Assembly: GCF_900116535.1 (NCBI RefSeq) | Contig: NZ_FPAU01000003.1 | Span: forward strand, 374,403 to 438,402 | Reading direction: 5' to 3' | Source of the DNA: Kosakonia arachidis | GTDB taxonomy: Bacteria; Pseudomonadota; Gammaproteobacteria; Enterobacterales; Enterobacteriaceae | Length of the DNA: 64,000 nt | Shown here: positions 46,073 to 55,443 of the stretch, in pieces | Position numbering within the stretch: the stretch's first letter is position 1 | Layout: each line of letters starts with the position of its first letter | Notes under the pieces: generated by a model | The model's input: only the letters and a program-made list of their open reading frames with translations | Databases searched by the model: none | Told to the model about the DNA's origin: nothing | Translations under genes and position numbers: made by a program

Positions 46073-47138
46073 GATCGTTCTCCTGGTGTAAGTTAAGCAA
46101 GGTTTGCGCATCAAAAAGATGACAATCAAGGGGTGAGAAACCGACGCTGAGTGTGTCCCCTTTGTTGGGTACATCGCCCCGGTGTCGGCGGATATAACGT
46201 AGGTTGCCAATGGGGGTGCTGACGTGAAGCTGATAATCCGCACCCATCAGTTCCCGCTGTATGACGGTAGCTGGCAGCACCAACTGGCCCGCTTCCGGCG
46301 TATCGGTGATGTGCTCCGGGCGAATGCCGAGCCACACTTGTGACGCGGCGGAAGCATGCTCAGGCAGGGGCAGGCGTTGCTCATCCAGTCGTACCTCGCC
46401 ATTTGCGCAGGAAAGCGACAGCAGGTTCATGGCCGGGGAGCCGATAAACCCGGCAACAAATAGATTTGCCGGATGCGCATACAAATGTTCCGGGCGGCCA
46501 ACTTGCTGCACATGGCCGCCATTCATCACCACAATGCGGTCGGCCATCGACATCGCTTCGGTCTGGTCGTGCGTCACATAAATGGTGCTGGTCTTCAACT
46601 GCTGGTGCATCGCCATAATGCTGTCGCGCACTTCGGTACGCAGGCGCGCATCAAGGTTAGAGAGCGGTTCATCCATTAAGAACAGTTTCGGGTTACGCAC
46701 GATGGCGCGCGCCATTGCTACGCGCTGGCGCTGGCCACCGGAGAGTTTGGCGGGTTTTCGCTCCAGTAATGCATCGAGTTGCAACATCTGCGCCACGTGA
46801 TCGAGGCGCGGCTGCCAGCTGGCTTTCTCTTCGTTACGCACTTTCATGCCGAAGGTGATGTTGTCACGCACGGACAAGTGTGGAAACAGCGCATAGTTCT
46901 GGAAGATCATCGCGAAGTTACGCTCGCGCGGCGAGCGGGTTGTGATGTCATCATTATCGAGCCAGATGGCACCGTCGCTGACATTCTCCAGCCCGGCAAT
47001 CAGCCGCAGCAGCGTACTTTTGCCGCAGCCGGACGGGCCAACCAGCACCACAAATTCGCCATCGTGAATATCCAGCGACAGCGCGCTGAGCGCCGCTTTG
47101 CCATCAAACTGCTTGCTTACATTGTTCAGTCTTAACAT
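46065..47138 (-). CDS. ABC transporter ATPase (UgpC/MalK-like)
   Basis: 357 residues from the ATG at 47138. Walker A VGPSGCGKST, signature LSGGQRQRVAMARA, Walker B LFLMDEPLSNLD and the switch His in YVTHDQTEAMSM are intact, with a C-terminal OB-type regulatory domain (WLGIRPEHITDT). The length equals UgpC. It starts 4 bases after gpdQ and would energise the permease pair at 47979-49728. Confidence 0.93.
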   Translation of the reverse strand: MLRLNNVSKQFDGKAALSALSLDIHDGEFVVLVGPSGCGKSTLLRLIAGLENVSDGAIWLDNDDITTRSPRERNFAMIFQNYALFPHLSVRDNITFGMKVRNEEKASWQPRLDHVAQMLQLDALLERKPAKLSGGQRQRVAMARAIVRNPKLFLMDEPLSNLDARLRTEVRDSIMAMHQQLKTSTIYVTHDQTEAMSMADRIVVMNGGHVQQVGRPEHLYAHPANLFVAGFIGSPAMNLLSLSCANGEVRLDEQRLPLPEHASAASQVWLGIRPEHITDTPEAGQLVLPATVIQRELMGADYQLHVSTPIGNLRYIRRHRGDVPNKGDTLSVGFSPLDCHLFDAQTLLNLHQENDHA

Positions 47139-47142
47139 GGGA

Positions 47143-47967
47143 TTAGCGCTCGTCCACCGGGCAACTGATGTTTTCGTCATACAGCCACGGGCCCGCGTAA
47201 TGCGACAGCGAGTGCAGGTAACTCACCCACTGATCGCCAATCTGGCGGTGCATCAGGCACGATGGCGGCGACATGTCGTAGTACGGGCGGGTATCTTCGT
47301 GGCAATACGGTACCTGATGCACGGTGGCCGGGATCGTGGCAATCGTTGCCTGGCGATATTGCGTCATGGTCAGGCTGTGGTTATGGCCGCAGAAAATGCG
47401 CGTCAGCGACGGGAAGCGCTCAACCAGTTTCAGCAACAGATGGCCATTTTCACAGGCGATGCGGTCCATCTGCGCGTTGCCCAGTGGCAGCGGCGGATGG
47501 TGCATAAACACCGCAGTTGGTTTGTCTTTGCTGGCGCTCAGTTGCGCTTCCAGCCAGTGCAGGGTGTCGTTCGTCAGCCAGCCTTTTGATTCTCCGGCGA
47601 GGCTGGAATCGATAAACAGCAGACGTGTCGCGAAATCATCAATCGCATAACGTATGTTCTGCGGATCGCTGCCGAGATGTGGGCACAGCGGGTGCAGATA
47701 TTCCAGAAAGTGTGCTTTATCGTCGTGGTTCCCTGGAATGACAAACAGCGGGTAATCCAGAGCACCGAGGATCTGGCGTGCCACGCGGTACTCTTCCGGG
47801 CGGCCGCAGTTGACAATATCCCCGCTCACCACCACCGCATCCGGGCGTTCGCGCAGGGCATTAAGCTGAGACACGACGTCGGCATTCCCGGCGTTGATAT
47901 CAATAAAACCGTACAGCTTCTCGTTCTGGCTGCGAAAATGGGTGTCGGAAATTTGGGCTAAAAACAT
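47143..47967 (-). CDS. gpdQ: Glycerophosphodiesterase GpdQ
   Basis: 274 residues, the exact length of GpdQ from Klebsiella (Enterobacter) aerogenes. All binuclear metal ligands sit at the published positions: Asp8 and His10 (SDTH), Asp50 (GDIV), Asn80 (GNHD), His156 (MHHPP), His195 and His197 (GHNH). The C-terminus [16 protein letters not shown] also fits that enzyme. It hydrolyses glycerophosphodiesters, and promiscuously other phosphodi- and triesters, to glycerol-3-phosphate. It lies inside a Ugp-like importer operon, so import and hydrolysis are coupled. No signal peptide is present. Confidence 0.96.
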   Translation of the reverse strand: MFLAQISDTHFRSQNEKLYGFIDINAGNADVVSQLNALRERPDAVVVSGDIVNCGRPEEYRVARQILGALDYPLFVIPGNHDDKAHFLEYLHPLCPHLGSDPQNIRYAIDDFATRLLFIDSSLAGESKGWLTNDTLHWLEAQLSASKDKPTAVFMHHPPLPLGNAQMDRIACENGHLLLKLVERFPSLTRIFCGHNHSLTMTQYRQATIATIPATVHQVPYCHEDTRPYYDMSPPSCLMHRQIGDQWVSYLHSLSHYAGPWLYDENISCPVDER

Positions 47968-47978
47968 AACTACACTCC

Positions 47979-48866
47979 TTATTTAATACCGGAGAAGCCA
48001 AAGCTCCGGAGAAACTGTTTCTGGAAAGCAATAAACGCGACCATCAGCGGCAGGCAAACCATCAGCGTCCCGGCGCTGATCATTCCCCACTGACCACCTG
48101 ATTCTGCGCCCATGGCGAAGGAAACCAGGCCGACCGTCAGTACCTGTTTGTCCGGATCATTGAGCATCATCAGCGGCCATAAATATTCGTTCCAGTGATA
48201 GGTAATGCTGACGGTGGCGAACGCCAGAACCGACGGCCACGACATCGGCAACATCACGCGGAACAGCACCTGCCACCAGCGACAGCCCTCCATCAGCGCC
48301 GCTTCTTCAATCTCTTTTGGGATGGCGAGAAATGCCTGGCGCATCAGAAAAACGCCAAACGCAGAAGTGAAGTAGGGCATCATCACGCCGGTTAGCGTGT
48401 TGAGCAGACCGAAGGTTTTCAGCGTCAGCATGTTGGGGATCATCATCACCACTGGCATGATCATCAGCTGCACTAGGAACAGGATGAACAGCGTTTTCTT
48501 GCCGCGAAATTCGTGGCAGGCGAAGACGTAACCGGCGGTAGTAATAGTGAGCAACTGCACAAAGAAAGTGCCAAAGGCAAAGATGAGCGTGTTGGCGTAC
48601 AGGTTGAGCCAGTTGGCGCTTTCCCACGCATCACGGAAGTTATCCAGCGTCAGCGGGAAGCGTGGCAGAATCGATGCCATGTCGTCGCCAAACGTAGTGG
48701 CGCTAAACGCGGATGAGAGCATCCAGATAAACGGGCTTACCCACAGCAGCGCAAGGCACACCATCAGCAGCGCGAGTGTGATCGGGCGCGAGTGACGCAG
48801 ACGCAGCCACAGCGGACGCGGCACAACAGCGGCCCGGTTGATAACAGGAGTAACCTCAACGCTCAT
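47979..48866 (-). CDS. ABC transporter permease (UgpE-like)
   Basis: 295 residues from the ATG at 48866, which overlaps the upstream permease gene by 11 bases. Six membrane helices and the EAA loop ([21 protein letters not shown]) identify a MalG/UgpE-type carbohydrate-class permease. It pairs with the UgpA-like subunit. Confidence 0.92.
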   Translation of the reverse strand: MSVEVTPVINRAAVVPRPLWLRLRHSRPITLALLMVCLALLWVSPFIWMLSSAFSATTFGDDMASILPRFPLTLDNFRDAWESANWLNLYANTLIFAFGTFFVQLLTITTAGYVFACHEFRGKKTLFILFLVQLMIMPVVMMIPNMLTLKTFGLLNTLTGVMMPYFTSAFGVFLMRQAFLAIPKEIEEAALMEGCRWWQVLFRVMLPMSWPSVLAFATVSITYHWNEYLWPLMMLNDPDKQVLTVGLVSFAMGAESGGQWGMISAGTLMVCLPLMVAFIAFQKQFLRSFGFSGIK

Positions 48867-49728
48867 AATGCGCTCCTCTCTCAAGCAGTTTCAGGTTGAC
48901 CAGCGAGAAGACAAACAGCCCGACCAGCGTTAAAAACGTGGCGGCAGAGGCTTTACCGAGATCGTGTGTGTCCCAGGCGAGGTTCTGGATGTAATAGAGC
49001 AGTACGGTGGTGGCGTTGTCCGGGCCGCCGCGCGTCATCACGGCGACGTGGTCGATCTGGGTAATTGAGTAAATCAACGCGGTAGTGACCACAAAGCTGA
49101 TGGTCGGGCGCAATAACGGCAGGGTGACTTTGAAGAAAACCTGCGTAGAGGTTGCGCCTTCCATTACCGCTGCTTCACGCGTGGAGGCGGGAATTCCCTG
49201 CAAACCGGCGAGGAAGAACAGCATGTAATACCCGGCAAACTTCCACACGCCAATCAGCGCAAGCGCCAACAGCGCGCTATTGCTGCGTCCCAGCCAGTTA
49301 TTGTTCATTGGCCCGAAAAGCTGCGCGAGGTAGTGATCGAGCATGCCGAGGCCGGGCATAAAGATAAACAGCCACAGCGCGGCGGCGCTGACCATCGGGA
49401 TAATCATCGGGAAGAAAAACGCCGTACGTAACCAGCGGTTGATGCGATGGTTTTCCCACAGCGCTACCGCCAGCAGCAGTGCCAGCGTTACGCCTGGGAT
49501 CACCGTGAGCAGAAGGTAGATAAAGTTATTGAACAGCGACTGCCAGAACACCGGGTCATCCAGCAGACGGGCGAAGTTACCCAGCCCAACGAATGGCGCA
49601 TCGTTGCTGGCGATGCGGGTGTCGAACAGGCTGTCATACACTGAGCGCAGTAGTGGAAAGTAAGTGAACAGCGCCAGGAACAGCAAAGAGGGTGACAAGA
49701 TCAGCCACGGGAGCCAGTATTTTCTCAT
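48856..49728 (-). CDS. ABC transporter permease (UgpA-like)
   Basis: 290 residues from the ATG at 49728 (AAGG just upstream). Six helices, with the EAA loop TREAAVMEGATSTQVFFKVT, place it with MalF/UgpA permeases. It is the first gene of the importer/gpdQ operon. The 165-base upstream spacer holds no clear Pho box, though phosphate control would be expected for a ugp-type system. Confidence 0.92.
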   Translation of the reverse strand: MRKYWLPWLILSPSLLFLALFTYFPLLRSVYDSLFDTRIASNDAPFVGLGNFARLLDDPVFWQSLFNNFIYLLLTVIPGVTLALLLAVALWENHRINRWLRTAFFFPMIIPMVSAAALWLFIFMPGLGMLDHYLAQLFGPMNNNWLGRSNSALLALALIGVWKFAGYYMLFFLAGLQGIPASTREAAVMEGATSTQVFFKVTLPLLRPTISFVVTTALIYSITQIDHVAVMTRGGPDNATTVLLYYIQNLAWDTHDLGKASAATFLTLVGLFVFSLVNLKLLERGAHYER

Positions 49729-49893
49729 AAGCCTTGAACCACGAATTGACGGGTTTCGAAAGCCAGAGAGTCTGTGAAAAAAATGCTGCAAAACGATGAC
49801 GTAAAGGTGACCGTATAATTAACCGGTTTTTATTGGGCGAATTTCAGGGTGAAACCAGTATGTTGCCAGCAGATAGCGACAAAAAGCATGTCA

Positions 49894-49920
49894 CAAAAAA
49901 AGCCCCGCATTGTGCGGGGC
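49894..49920 (-). terminator. Terminator of the TonB receptor gene
   Basis: On the minus strand GCCCCGC-ACAAT-GCGGGGC is followed by a run of seven T, 28 bases after the receptor stop codon. Confidence 0.8.
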
Positions 49921-49948
49921 AGAGTTCTCACAGAGTGGTGCCGGGGAT

Positions 49949-52105
49949 TTAGAAATCCATTTTGACGGTGAACTGCACTTCGCGCGGATCGCCAATCTGG
50001 TTGCCCAGGTTATTGGTGGTGATCGACGAGGTGTAATACGTCTTGTCGAAGATATTTTTCAGGTTCACCTGTAGCGTTACCGGATATTGCAGCTTCATTT
50101 TGTAGGCGGCAAAGGCATCGGCAACAAAATAGCCTGGCAGGTAGTAATCCGCGCCGTTGGTGGCTGAGCGGCGGCTCACGCCGTGACCGCCGCCGCCAAG
50201 GGTCAGCGTGTTACCGGCAAACACGTTATTGATGTCGTAAGTCAGGAATACTGAACCGGTATGACGCGGCACGTTTGGCAGCGGTTTACCGGCGTAGTCC
50301 GGATCTTCCAGCACTTTTGCTGCGGTGTAGCTATAGCTGGCGATGACATTCATGTTGGGCGTCAGTGAACCGGCAAGATCCATTTCTACACCCTGCGAAC
50401 GGACGCGCCCGGCGGTTTTGGCAACCGTTTCATCACCCACTATTTCGCTGTAGAGCACGTTGCGTTTATGGATATCAAACATGCTGATATTGGCGGTAAC
50501 ACCGTCAAACAGGTCAAACTTGGCACCGACTTCGTAAGATGTTGACGTTTCTGGCGGTAGATCGCCAATATAACTGGCGATAGAGGACTGCGGCATAAAC
50601 GCTTTCGCCACGTTACCGAACAACGACACTGAAGGCGTCAGCTTATAGACCAGGCCGAATTTCGGCGTCCATTTCTCATCGCTGCTGTTGGTATTGACGT
50701 TGAACGGACGGCCTTTACCGGCGTACTGGGTGTAGTACTGATAACGCATCCCGGCGACAGCGATCCATTTGTCGGTGAGATACAACGCGTCCTGTGCGTA
50801 AGCCGAATAGCTCTCTTGCTTAATGGTCTGATCGCTGTCCGATGCGGAGACGGTGGTACATTTGCTGGCGCGGCCGTAGACCGGATCGTAGATATTGAAG
50901 TCTTTTACATTCTTACAGCGGATCATGTCGGTACGCAGCAGATCGTAATATTCGTACGAAATACCGGTGAGGATCTCGTTGTAGAAACCGCCGATATCGA
51001 CATTCCCCTGCAAATCGGCACGCGTCGTATGCATCCGCTGCGTGGATCCCTGTGTGGCGTCTACGCGGCGCGTGAGATTACCGGTGGCGGCGTCGTAGGC
51101 CATTACGCGCGACTGATTATCGCTGTATTTGTCCTGGCTGTAGCCATATTCCAGTTTGCCGGTCCAGGCACTGTTAAAACGATATTCCGCGTTCAACTGC
51201 GCAATATCGGATTCGCCATCGGTAATGTTAAACGGCTCATCGAAGCGGGTTTTACGATCGACATTCACCGCCTGTTTGGTCGTGGGATCGAAGATCGTGC
51301 CACGGTCGAATGGTGTCTGATAATCACGATGCGAATAGAGCACATTGACGGTGGCGTTATCACCAAACCACGTTAACGACGGTGCAATATAGGTACTCTT
51401 ATTTTTGCCGAAGTCGCGCCAGTAATCTTCGTTCTGATATTCGCCGATCAGCCGATACGCCAGCCGCGTGCCTTCGATCGGGCCAGTGACATCAAACTGG
51501 CCGGTGCCGCCGCCAAAACTGGAAGAGGTGGCGGAGAGGGAGCCGCCGAATTGGGTCTGTGGACGTTTGGTGACGACATTGATAAGCCCGCCGGGATCGA
51601 GAATGCCATACAGCGTTGAGGCCGGGCCTTTCAGCACTTCCACGCGCGAGGCGTCGGCATTAAAGCTGCGCGGCACGACGGTGCGCAGTCCATTGGTCAT
51701 GATCGAACCGTCGCGGTTGGTCCCAAAACCACGGCGCACAAACGAATCCTGCGTTCCCCCCAGCGTGTTGGTTTGCACCACGTTGCTGACGTTATACAGC
51801 GCTTCATCAAGGCTGGTAGCATGCTGATCTTCCAGGACTTTATCGCTAACGGTATTCACCACTTGCGGAATATCCAGCAGCGGCATTGAGGTCAGCGTCG
51901 CCGTAGAAGAATTGATAGGTTGATAGCCTGACGTCGCGGGTTGTTCGGTCGATGATGCATCCGCGTTGACGGTGATGGTGTCGTTGTTGGTTTTATTTGC
52001 TGTTTCCACCGCGTGTGTAACCGGCGTAAAGCATGATCCCAGAAAGAGCGCAGAAAATAACGCGCGCCCTTTCAGCCCATTGATACCGTGAGTGAACTGA
52101 GCCAT
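49949..52105 (-). CDS. TonB-dependent siderophore receptor
   Basis: 718 residues. A signal peptide ends near HAV (residue 33), with TonB box DTITVNA at 42-48. The plug domain contains DSFVRRGFGTNRDGSIMTNG and VEVLKGPASTLYGILDPGGL, and the barrel ends REVQFTVKMDF. The plug resembles hydroxamate or mixed-type siderophore receptors (FhuE/FoxA-like group), and a two-Cys extracellular loop (CKNVKDFNIYDPVYGRASKC) is present. It is divergent from a complete FecBCDE-like importer and shares its Fur-box-containing spacer, so the two probably work together. Confidence 0.92.
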   Translation of the reverse strand: MAQFTHGINGLKGRALFSALFLGSCFTPVTHAVETANKTNNDTITVNADASSTEQPATSGYQPINSSTATLTSMPLLDIPQVVNTVSDKVLEDQHATSLDEALYNVSNVVQTNTLGGTQDSFVRRGFGTNRDGSIMTNGLRTVVPRSFNADASRVEVLKGPASTLYGILDPGGLINVVTKRPQTQFGGSLSATSSSFGGGTGQFDVTGPIEGTRLAYRLIGEYQNEDYWRDFGKNKSTYIAPSLTWFGDNATVNVLYSHRDYQTPFDRGTIFDPTTKQAVNVDRKTRFDEPFNITDGESDIAQLNAEYRFNSAWTGKLEYGYSQDKYSDNQSRVMAYDAATGNLTRRVDATQGSTQRMHTTRADLQGNVDIGGFYNEILTGISYEYYDLLRTDMIRCKNVKDFNIYDPVYGRASKCTTVSASDSDQTIKQESYSAYAQDALYLTDKWIAVAGMRYQYYTQYAGKGRPFNVNTNSSDEKWTPKFGLVYKLTPSVSLFGNVAKAFMPQSSIASYIGDLPPETSTSYEVGAKFDLFDGVTANISMFDIHKRNVLYSEIVGDETVAKTAGRVRSQGVEMDLAGSLTPNMNVIASYSYTAAKVLEDPDYAGKPLPNVPRHTGSVFLTYDINNVFAGNTLTLGGGGHGVSRRSATNGADYYLPGYFVADAFAAYKMKLQYPVTLQVNLKNIFDKTYYTSSITTNNLGNQIGDPREVQFTVKMDF

Positions 52106-52216
52106 TTAATCTTTTTTCCCAAAACTGTGCATAACACAGACGTGAACGTTTCTAATGTATTGCCCGATTGCGCAAAATCTATCCGTTAAGTCGCCGAATC
52201 TGGCGTCGGATATGTA

Positions 52217-52481
52217 ATTGAGAATCATTCAAACACGAGCGTATGTAGTAGTAAATGCAAAATGAAAGAATTTTGCTACAACGGAAAAGGGGGAGAGAAG
52301 CGCAGCGAGATTACGGAGGTTTATATTCTTAACTATTTGAAAAATTTTGCTTAATAATTCTCTTGTTCAATGTAGTCGTCTGTAGTCACTCTTGCTTTGA
52401 GGTGGCTGGATTCTGTCATGATGCTACTTGACTACTACATTGCCAGACGGCAAAATCGTAAAGAGAATGAGAGTTATTTTT
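52217..52481. promoter_or_regulatory. Divergent Fur-controlled region
   Basis: The 430-base spacer between receptor and importer genes has two Fur-like sites. ATTGAGAATCATTC (52217-52230) lies about 110 bases upstream of the receptor start. GAGAATGAGAGTTATTTTT (52463-52481) matches 13 of 19 consensus positions and lies 56 bases before the ATPase start. The middle of the spacer is AT-rich and shows no gene. Confidence 0.6.
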
Positions 52482-52536
52482 ATTTGAAATATTGGCGCGC
52501 ACGGGTTTTCCACGCGGTTGCGGCGCAGGAGTTAAC

Positions 52537-53361
52537 ATGCCACAGCGAGTGGAACAGCAAGCTCAACAGGGGATTGTGCTCGACGGCCTGTCGGCGGGCT
52601 ATCAAAAGCAGATCATCGTTGATGACATCACACTCACTATCCCGCACGGAAAGATGACCGTGCTGGTCGGGGCCAACGGCTCCGGCAAATCCACCTTGCT
52701 CGGCACCATCGCCCGCATGCTCAAACCGCTTGGCGGCAGCGTGTTGCTTGATGGTAAAGCCATTCATCAACAGCCAACCAAAGCCGTCTCCCGCCAGTTA
52801 GGTATTCTTCCGCAGTCGCCGTTGGTGCCGGAAGGTCTGACCGTTTTTGAACTGGTATCGCGCGGGCGTTTTCCCTGGCAAAGCTTTATGCGTCAGTGGT
52901 CCGAAGAGGACGAGCTGGCGGTGCTGGAAGCGTTGCAGCTGACCGGTACGGCGGAGTTTGCCCAGCAAACGGTTGATAGCCTCTCGGGCGGCCAGCGCCA
53001 GCGCTGCTGGATCGCGATGGCACTGGCACAGCAAACGCCGGTGATCCTGCTGGATGAACCGACGACGTTTCTCGATCTGCGCTATCAGGTCGAGATCCTC
53101 GAACTTCTGCAGACCTTAACCCGCGCTCACGGCCGTACGGTGGTGGTCGTGTTGCACGATCTCAATTTTGCCGTGAATTACGGCGACACGCTGGTGTTCC
53201 TCAAACAGGGTCGTTTGCAAGGCGTGATCGACGAAGGCGACAGTTGCACGCCTGAGCTGATCAAAACCGTCTTCGATGTGGAGGTGCAAATGTCAGTTAA
53301 CCCATTGACTGGAAAGCCCTTCTTTATGCCTTTTCGTAAACCGGCAGGTTCCAGAGTATGA
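52537..53361 (+). CDS. Iron-siderophore ABC transporter ATPase (FecE/FepC-like)
   Basis: 274 residues from the ATG at 52537 (AGGAG upstream). Walker A GANGSGKST (45-53), signature LSGGQRQRCW, Walker B VILLDEPTTFLD and the switch His in VVLHDLNFA are present. The order ATPase, two permeases, binding protein forms a complete importer; the first overlap is ATGA with the next gene. Confidence 0.94.
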   Translation: MPQRVEQQAQQGIVLDGLSAGYQKQIIVDDITLTIPHGKMTVLVGANGSGKSTLLGTIARMLKPLGGSVLLDGKAIHQQPTKAVSRQLGILPQSPLVPEGLTVFELVSRGRFPWQSFMRQWSEEDELAVLEALQLTGTAEFAQQTVDSLSGGQRQRCWIAMALAQQTPVILLDEPTTFLDLRYQVEILELLQTLTRAHGRTVVVVLHDLNFAVNYGDTLVFLKQGRLQGVIDEGDSCTPELIKTVFDVEVQMSVNPLTGKPFFMPFRKPAGSRV

Positions 53362-54380
53362 GTTCGCTTGCGCTTTCTACCCGACGAGGAGGGCGTATTA
53401 GCGCGACGGCATCTGGCTTGTTGCTGCTGTTACTGGCAGCGGCTGTGGCACATCTTGGCCTTGGCGCACGCTACATCGCGCCGTCCACGGTGGTACAGGC
53501 GCTGGTGGATTTTGATCCGAACAATTTTGATCATCGCGTCATTATTAGCCTGCGTTTACTGCGGCTGGTGGCGGCACTGTTTACCGGTGCGGCGTTAGGT
53601 GTGGCCGGATCGTTGTTGCAATCGGTGATCCGCAATCCGCTCGGCGAGCCGCATATCCTCGGGCTGAATTCGGGCGCGGCGCTGGCGGTTGTTGCCACAA
53701 CGGCGCTGGGGATAAGCGTAGGCGATGCCATCTTCAGCCGCGCATTTATTGCCGCAGGTGGTGCGGCGCTGCTTTTTTCACTGGTAATGGTGCTGTCTGC
53801 TGCCGGGCGATCCGGTTTTACGCCCTTAAAAGTGACGCTGTGCGGCGTGGCGATTTCTACTTTTGCCTCCTCCATCACCGCTGCGATCCTGATCCTCGAT
53901 GAACAGACGCTGCTGGGCATCCGTAGCTGGCTGGCAGGCGATCTCGCCGGGCTAAGCTGGTCGGTGCTGCGGGCAGCGTCACGGGTTGCTGGCATTGGAT
54001 TTGCCCTGGCGCTGTGGCTCGCTCCCGCGCTGAATATGCTGGCGCTTGGTGACAATATGGCGCGCGGCCTGGGCGTTTCTCTGCTGCGCACTCGCGTGCT
54101 GTCGTTGGCCGCCATTGCTTTGTTGTGCGGTGCGGCCGTTTCGGTCGCCGGGCCGATAGGGTTTATTGGCCTCGTGGTTCCCCATATGGTGCGACGCCTT
54201 GCCGGGGATGATTTGCGCGCGGTCGTCCCGCTGTCGGCGCTCGGTGGCGCATTACTGCTGTTGTTGGCGGATATCGCCGCCCGTACGTTGCTGTCGCCAC
54301 AGGAGCTCGCCACCGGCGTGATGACTGCGCTGGTGGGTGCGCCGCTATTTATTCTGCTGGCGGCGAGGTTTTTCAAATGA
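53358..54380 (+). CDS. Iron-siderophore ABC permease (FecC/FepD-like)
   Basis: 340 residues with about ten membrane helices. FTGAALGVAGSLLQSVIRNPLGEPHILGLNSGAAL is represented by its key motifs (GAALGVAGSLLQSVIRNPLG; EPHILGLNSGA), and GPIGFIGLVVPHMVRRLAGD is the ATPase-coupling region. It overlaps both neighbouring genes by 4 bases. Confidence 0.93.
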   Translation: MSSLALSTRRGGRISATASGLLLLLLAAAVAHLGLGARYIAPSTVVQALVDFDPNNFDHRVIISLRLLRLVAALFTGAALGVAGSLLQSVIRNPLGEPHILGLNSGAALAVVATTALGISVGDAIFSRAFIAAGGAALLFSLVMVLSAAGRSGFTPLKVTLCGVAISTFASSITAAILILDEQTLLGIRSWLAGDLAGLSWSVLRAASRVAGIGFALALWLAPALNMLALGDNMARGLGVSLLRTRVLSLAAIALLCGAAVSVAGPIGFIGLVVPHMVRRLAGDDLRAVVPLSALGGALLLLLADIAARTLLSPQELATGVMTALVGAPLFILLAARFFK

Positions 54381-55429
54381 GTCACTTACCTGAACATGCC
54401 GGGCTGCGTGGTTTTCGGCTTGGCGGCTTCTCCCGCTTGCTGCGCCCACACGCCCTGTGGTGGCTGGCAGGCCTGAGTTTGTTGTCGTTAATGCTGCTGC
54501 TTTCCGGTGTGACGCAAGGTTCGTTACCGGTTCCTGCTTCTACCATTGGTCGGGCGCTGTTGCTGCCCGATGCGTTGAACACTGAACTGCACTACGTCGT
54601 CTGGGATATTCGCCTGCCCCGCGTGCTAATGGCGCTGCTGTGCGGCGCGATGCTGGGTATGGCGGGCGCAGCGATGCAGTCCATCACCCGCAACGGGCTT
54701 GCCGATCCGGGGCTGATTGGCGTGAAAGAAGGGGCAAGCGTAGTGGTGCTGACGCTGGTGCTCTGCTTCCCGTTAGTCGGGCTGGTCTGGCGTCCGCTGG
54801 CGGGCATGGCGGGCGGTTTATTCGCCGCCGGGCTGGTGATGGCGCTGGCGCGAGATGTCTCGCGTCCGCGCTTTGTGCTGCTGGGTATTGGCGTCTCCTG
54901 GACCTTCGCTGCCGGTATTGGCGTATTTATGACCACGGCGGATGTCCGTGACGTGCAGACGGCCATGATGTGGCTGGCTGGTAGCCTGCACGCCGCCACC
55001 TGGCCGCTGTTAATCGTCGCACTGTGCTGGGCGTTGCCCGCGACGCTGATTTTGCTGTTAACGGCGCGTGCCGCCGATGTGGCGCTGCTGGGCAATCAGG
55101 CGGCGACCGGGCTTGGCGTTCGCCTGTCGCACCTTGCATGGCTGCGGGTCGTTGCGCCGGTGTTGCTGACAGCCGCCAGTGTTTCCTGCGTCGGCAACAT
55201 CGGTTTTGTCGGGCTGATCGCGCCGCATATGGCGCGTTTTCTGCTGCGCGGCGGCCAGCGGGCGCTGCTGTGGGGCAGTGCGCTGCTCGGCGGTCTGCTG
55301 GTGCTGGTGGCGGATTCGATAGGCCGTCTGGCGTTTGCGCCGTTACAAATTCCCGCCGGGATCATCATCTCACTGATTGGCGGGCCGTTTTTCCTGCTGT
55401 TGCTATGGCGGCGACGCGATCGTTTATAA
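54377..55429 (+). CDS. Iron-siderophore ABC permease (FecD/FepG-like)
   Basis: 350 residues, about ten membrane helices. GAMLGMAGAAMQSITRNGLA, LIGVKEGASV and GNIGFVGLIAPHMARFLLRG are the family motifs. It would form the heterodimeric channel with the preceding permease. GTKEGA-type substitutions (VKEGA for the usual GVSSGA) are seen in siderophore permeases of this subgroup. Confidence 0.92.
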   Translation: MSHLPEHAGLRGFRLGGFSRLLRPHALWWLAGLSLLSLMLLLSGVTQGSLPVPASTIGRALLLPDALNTELHYVVWDIRLPRVLMALLCGAMLGMAGAAMQSITRNGLADPGLIGVKEGASVVVLTLVLCFPLVGLVWRPLAGMAGGLFAAGLVMALARDVSRPRFVLLGIGVSWTFAAGIGVFMTTADVRDVQTAMMWLAGSLHAATWPLLIVALCWALPATLILLLTARAADVALLGNQAATGLGVRLSHLAWLRVVAPVLLTAASVSCVGNIGFVGLIAPHMARFLLRGGQRALLWGSALLGGLLVLVADSIGRLAFAPLQIPAGIIISLIGGPFFLLLLWRRRDRL

Positions 55430-55443
55430 GCTTAAGGAGCCGT

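Noticed and set aside
49728-49949. Pho box upstream of the Ugp-like operon
   Set aside because: TGTCAC-like sequence near 49890 lacks the two-repeat spacing of a Pho box.
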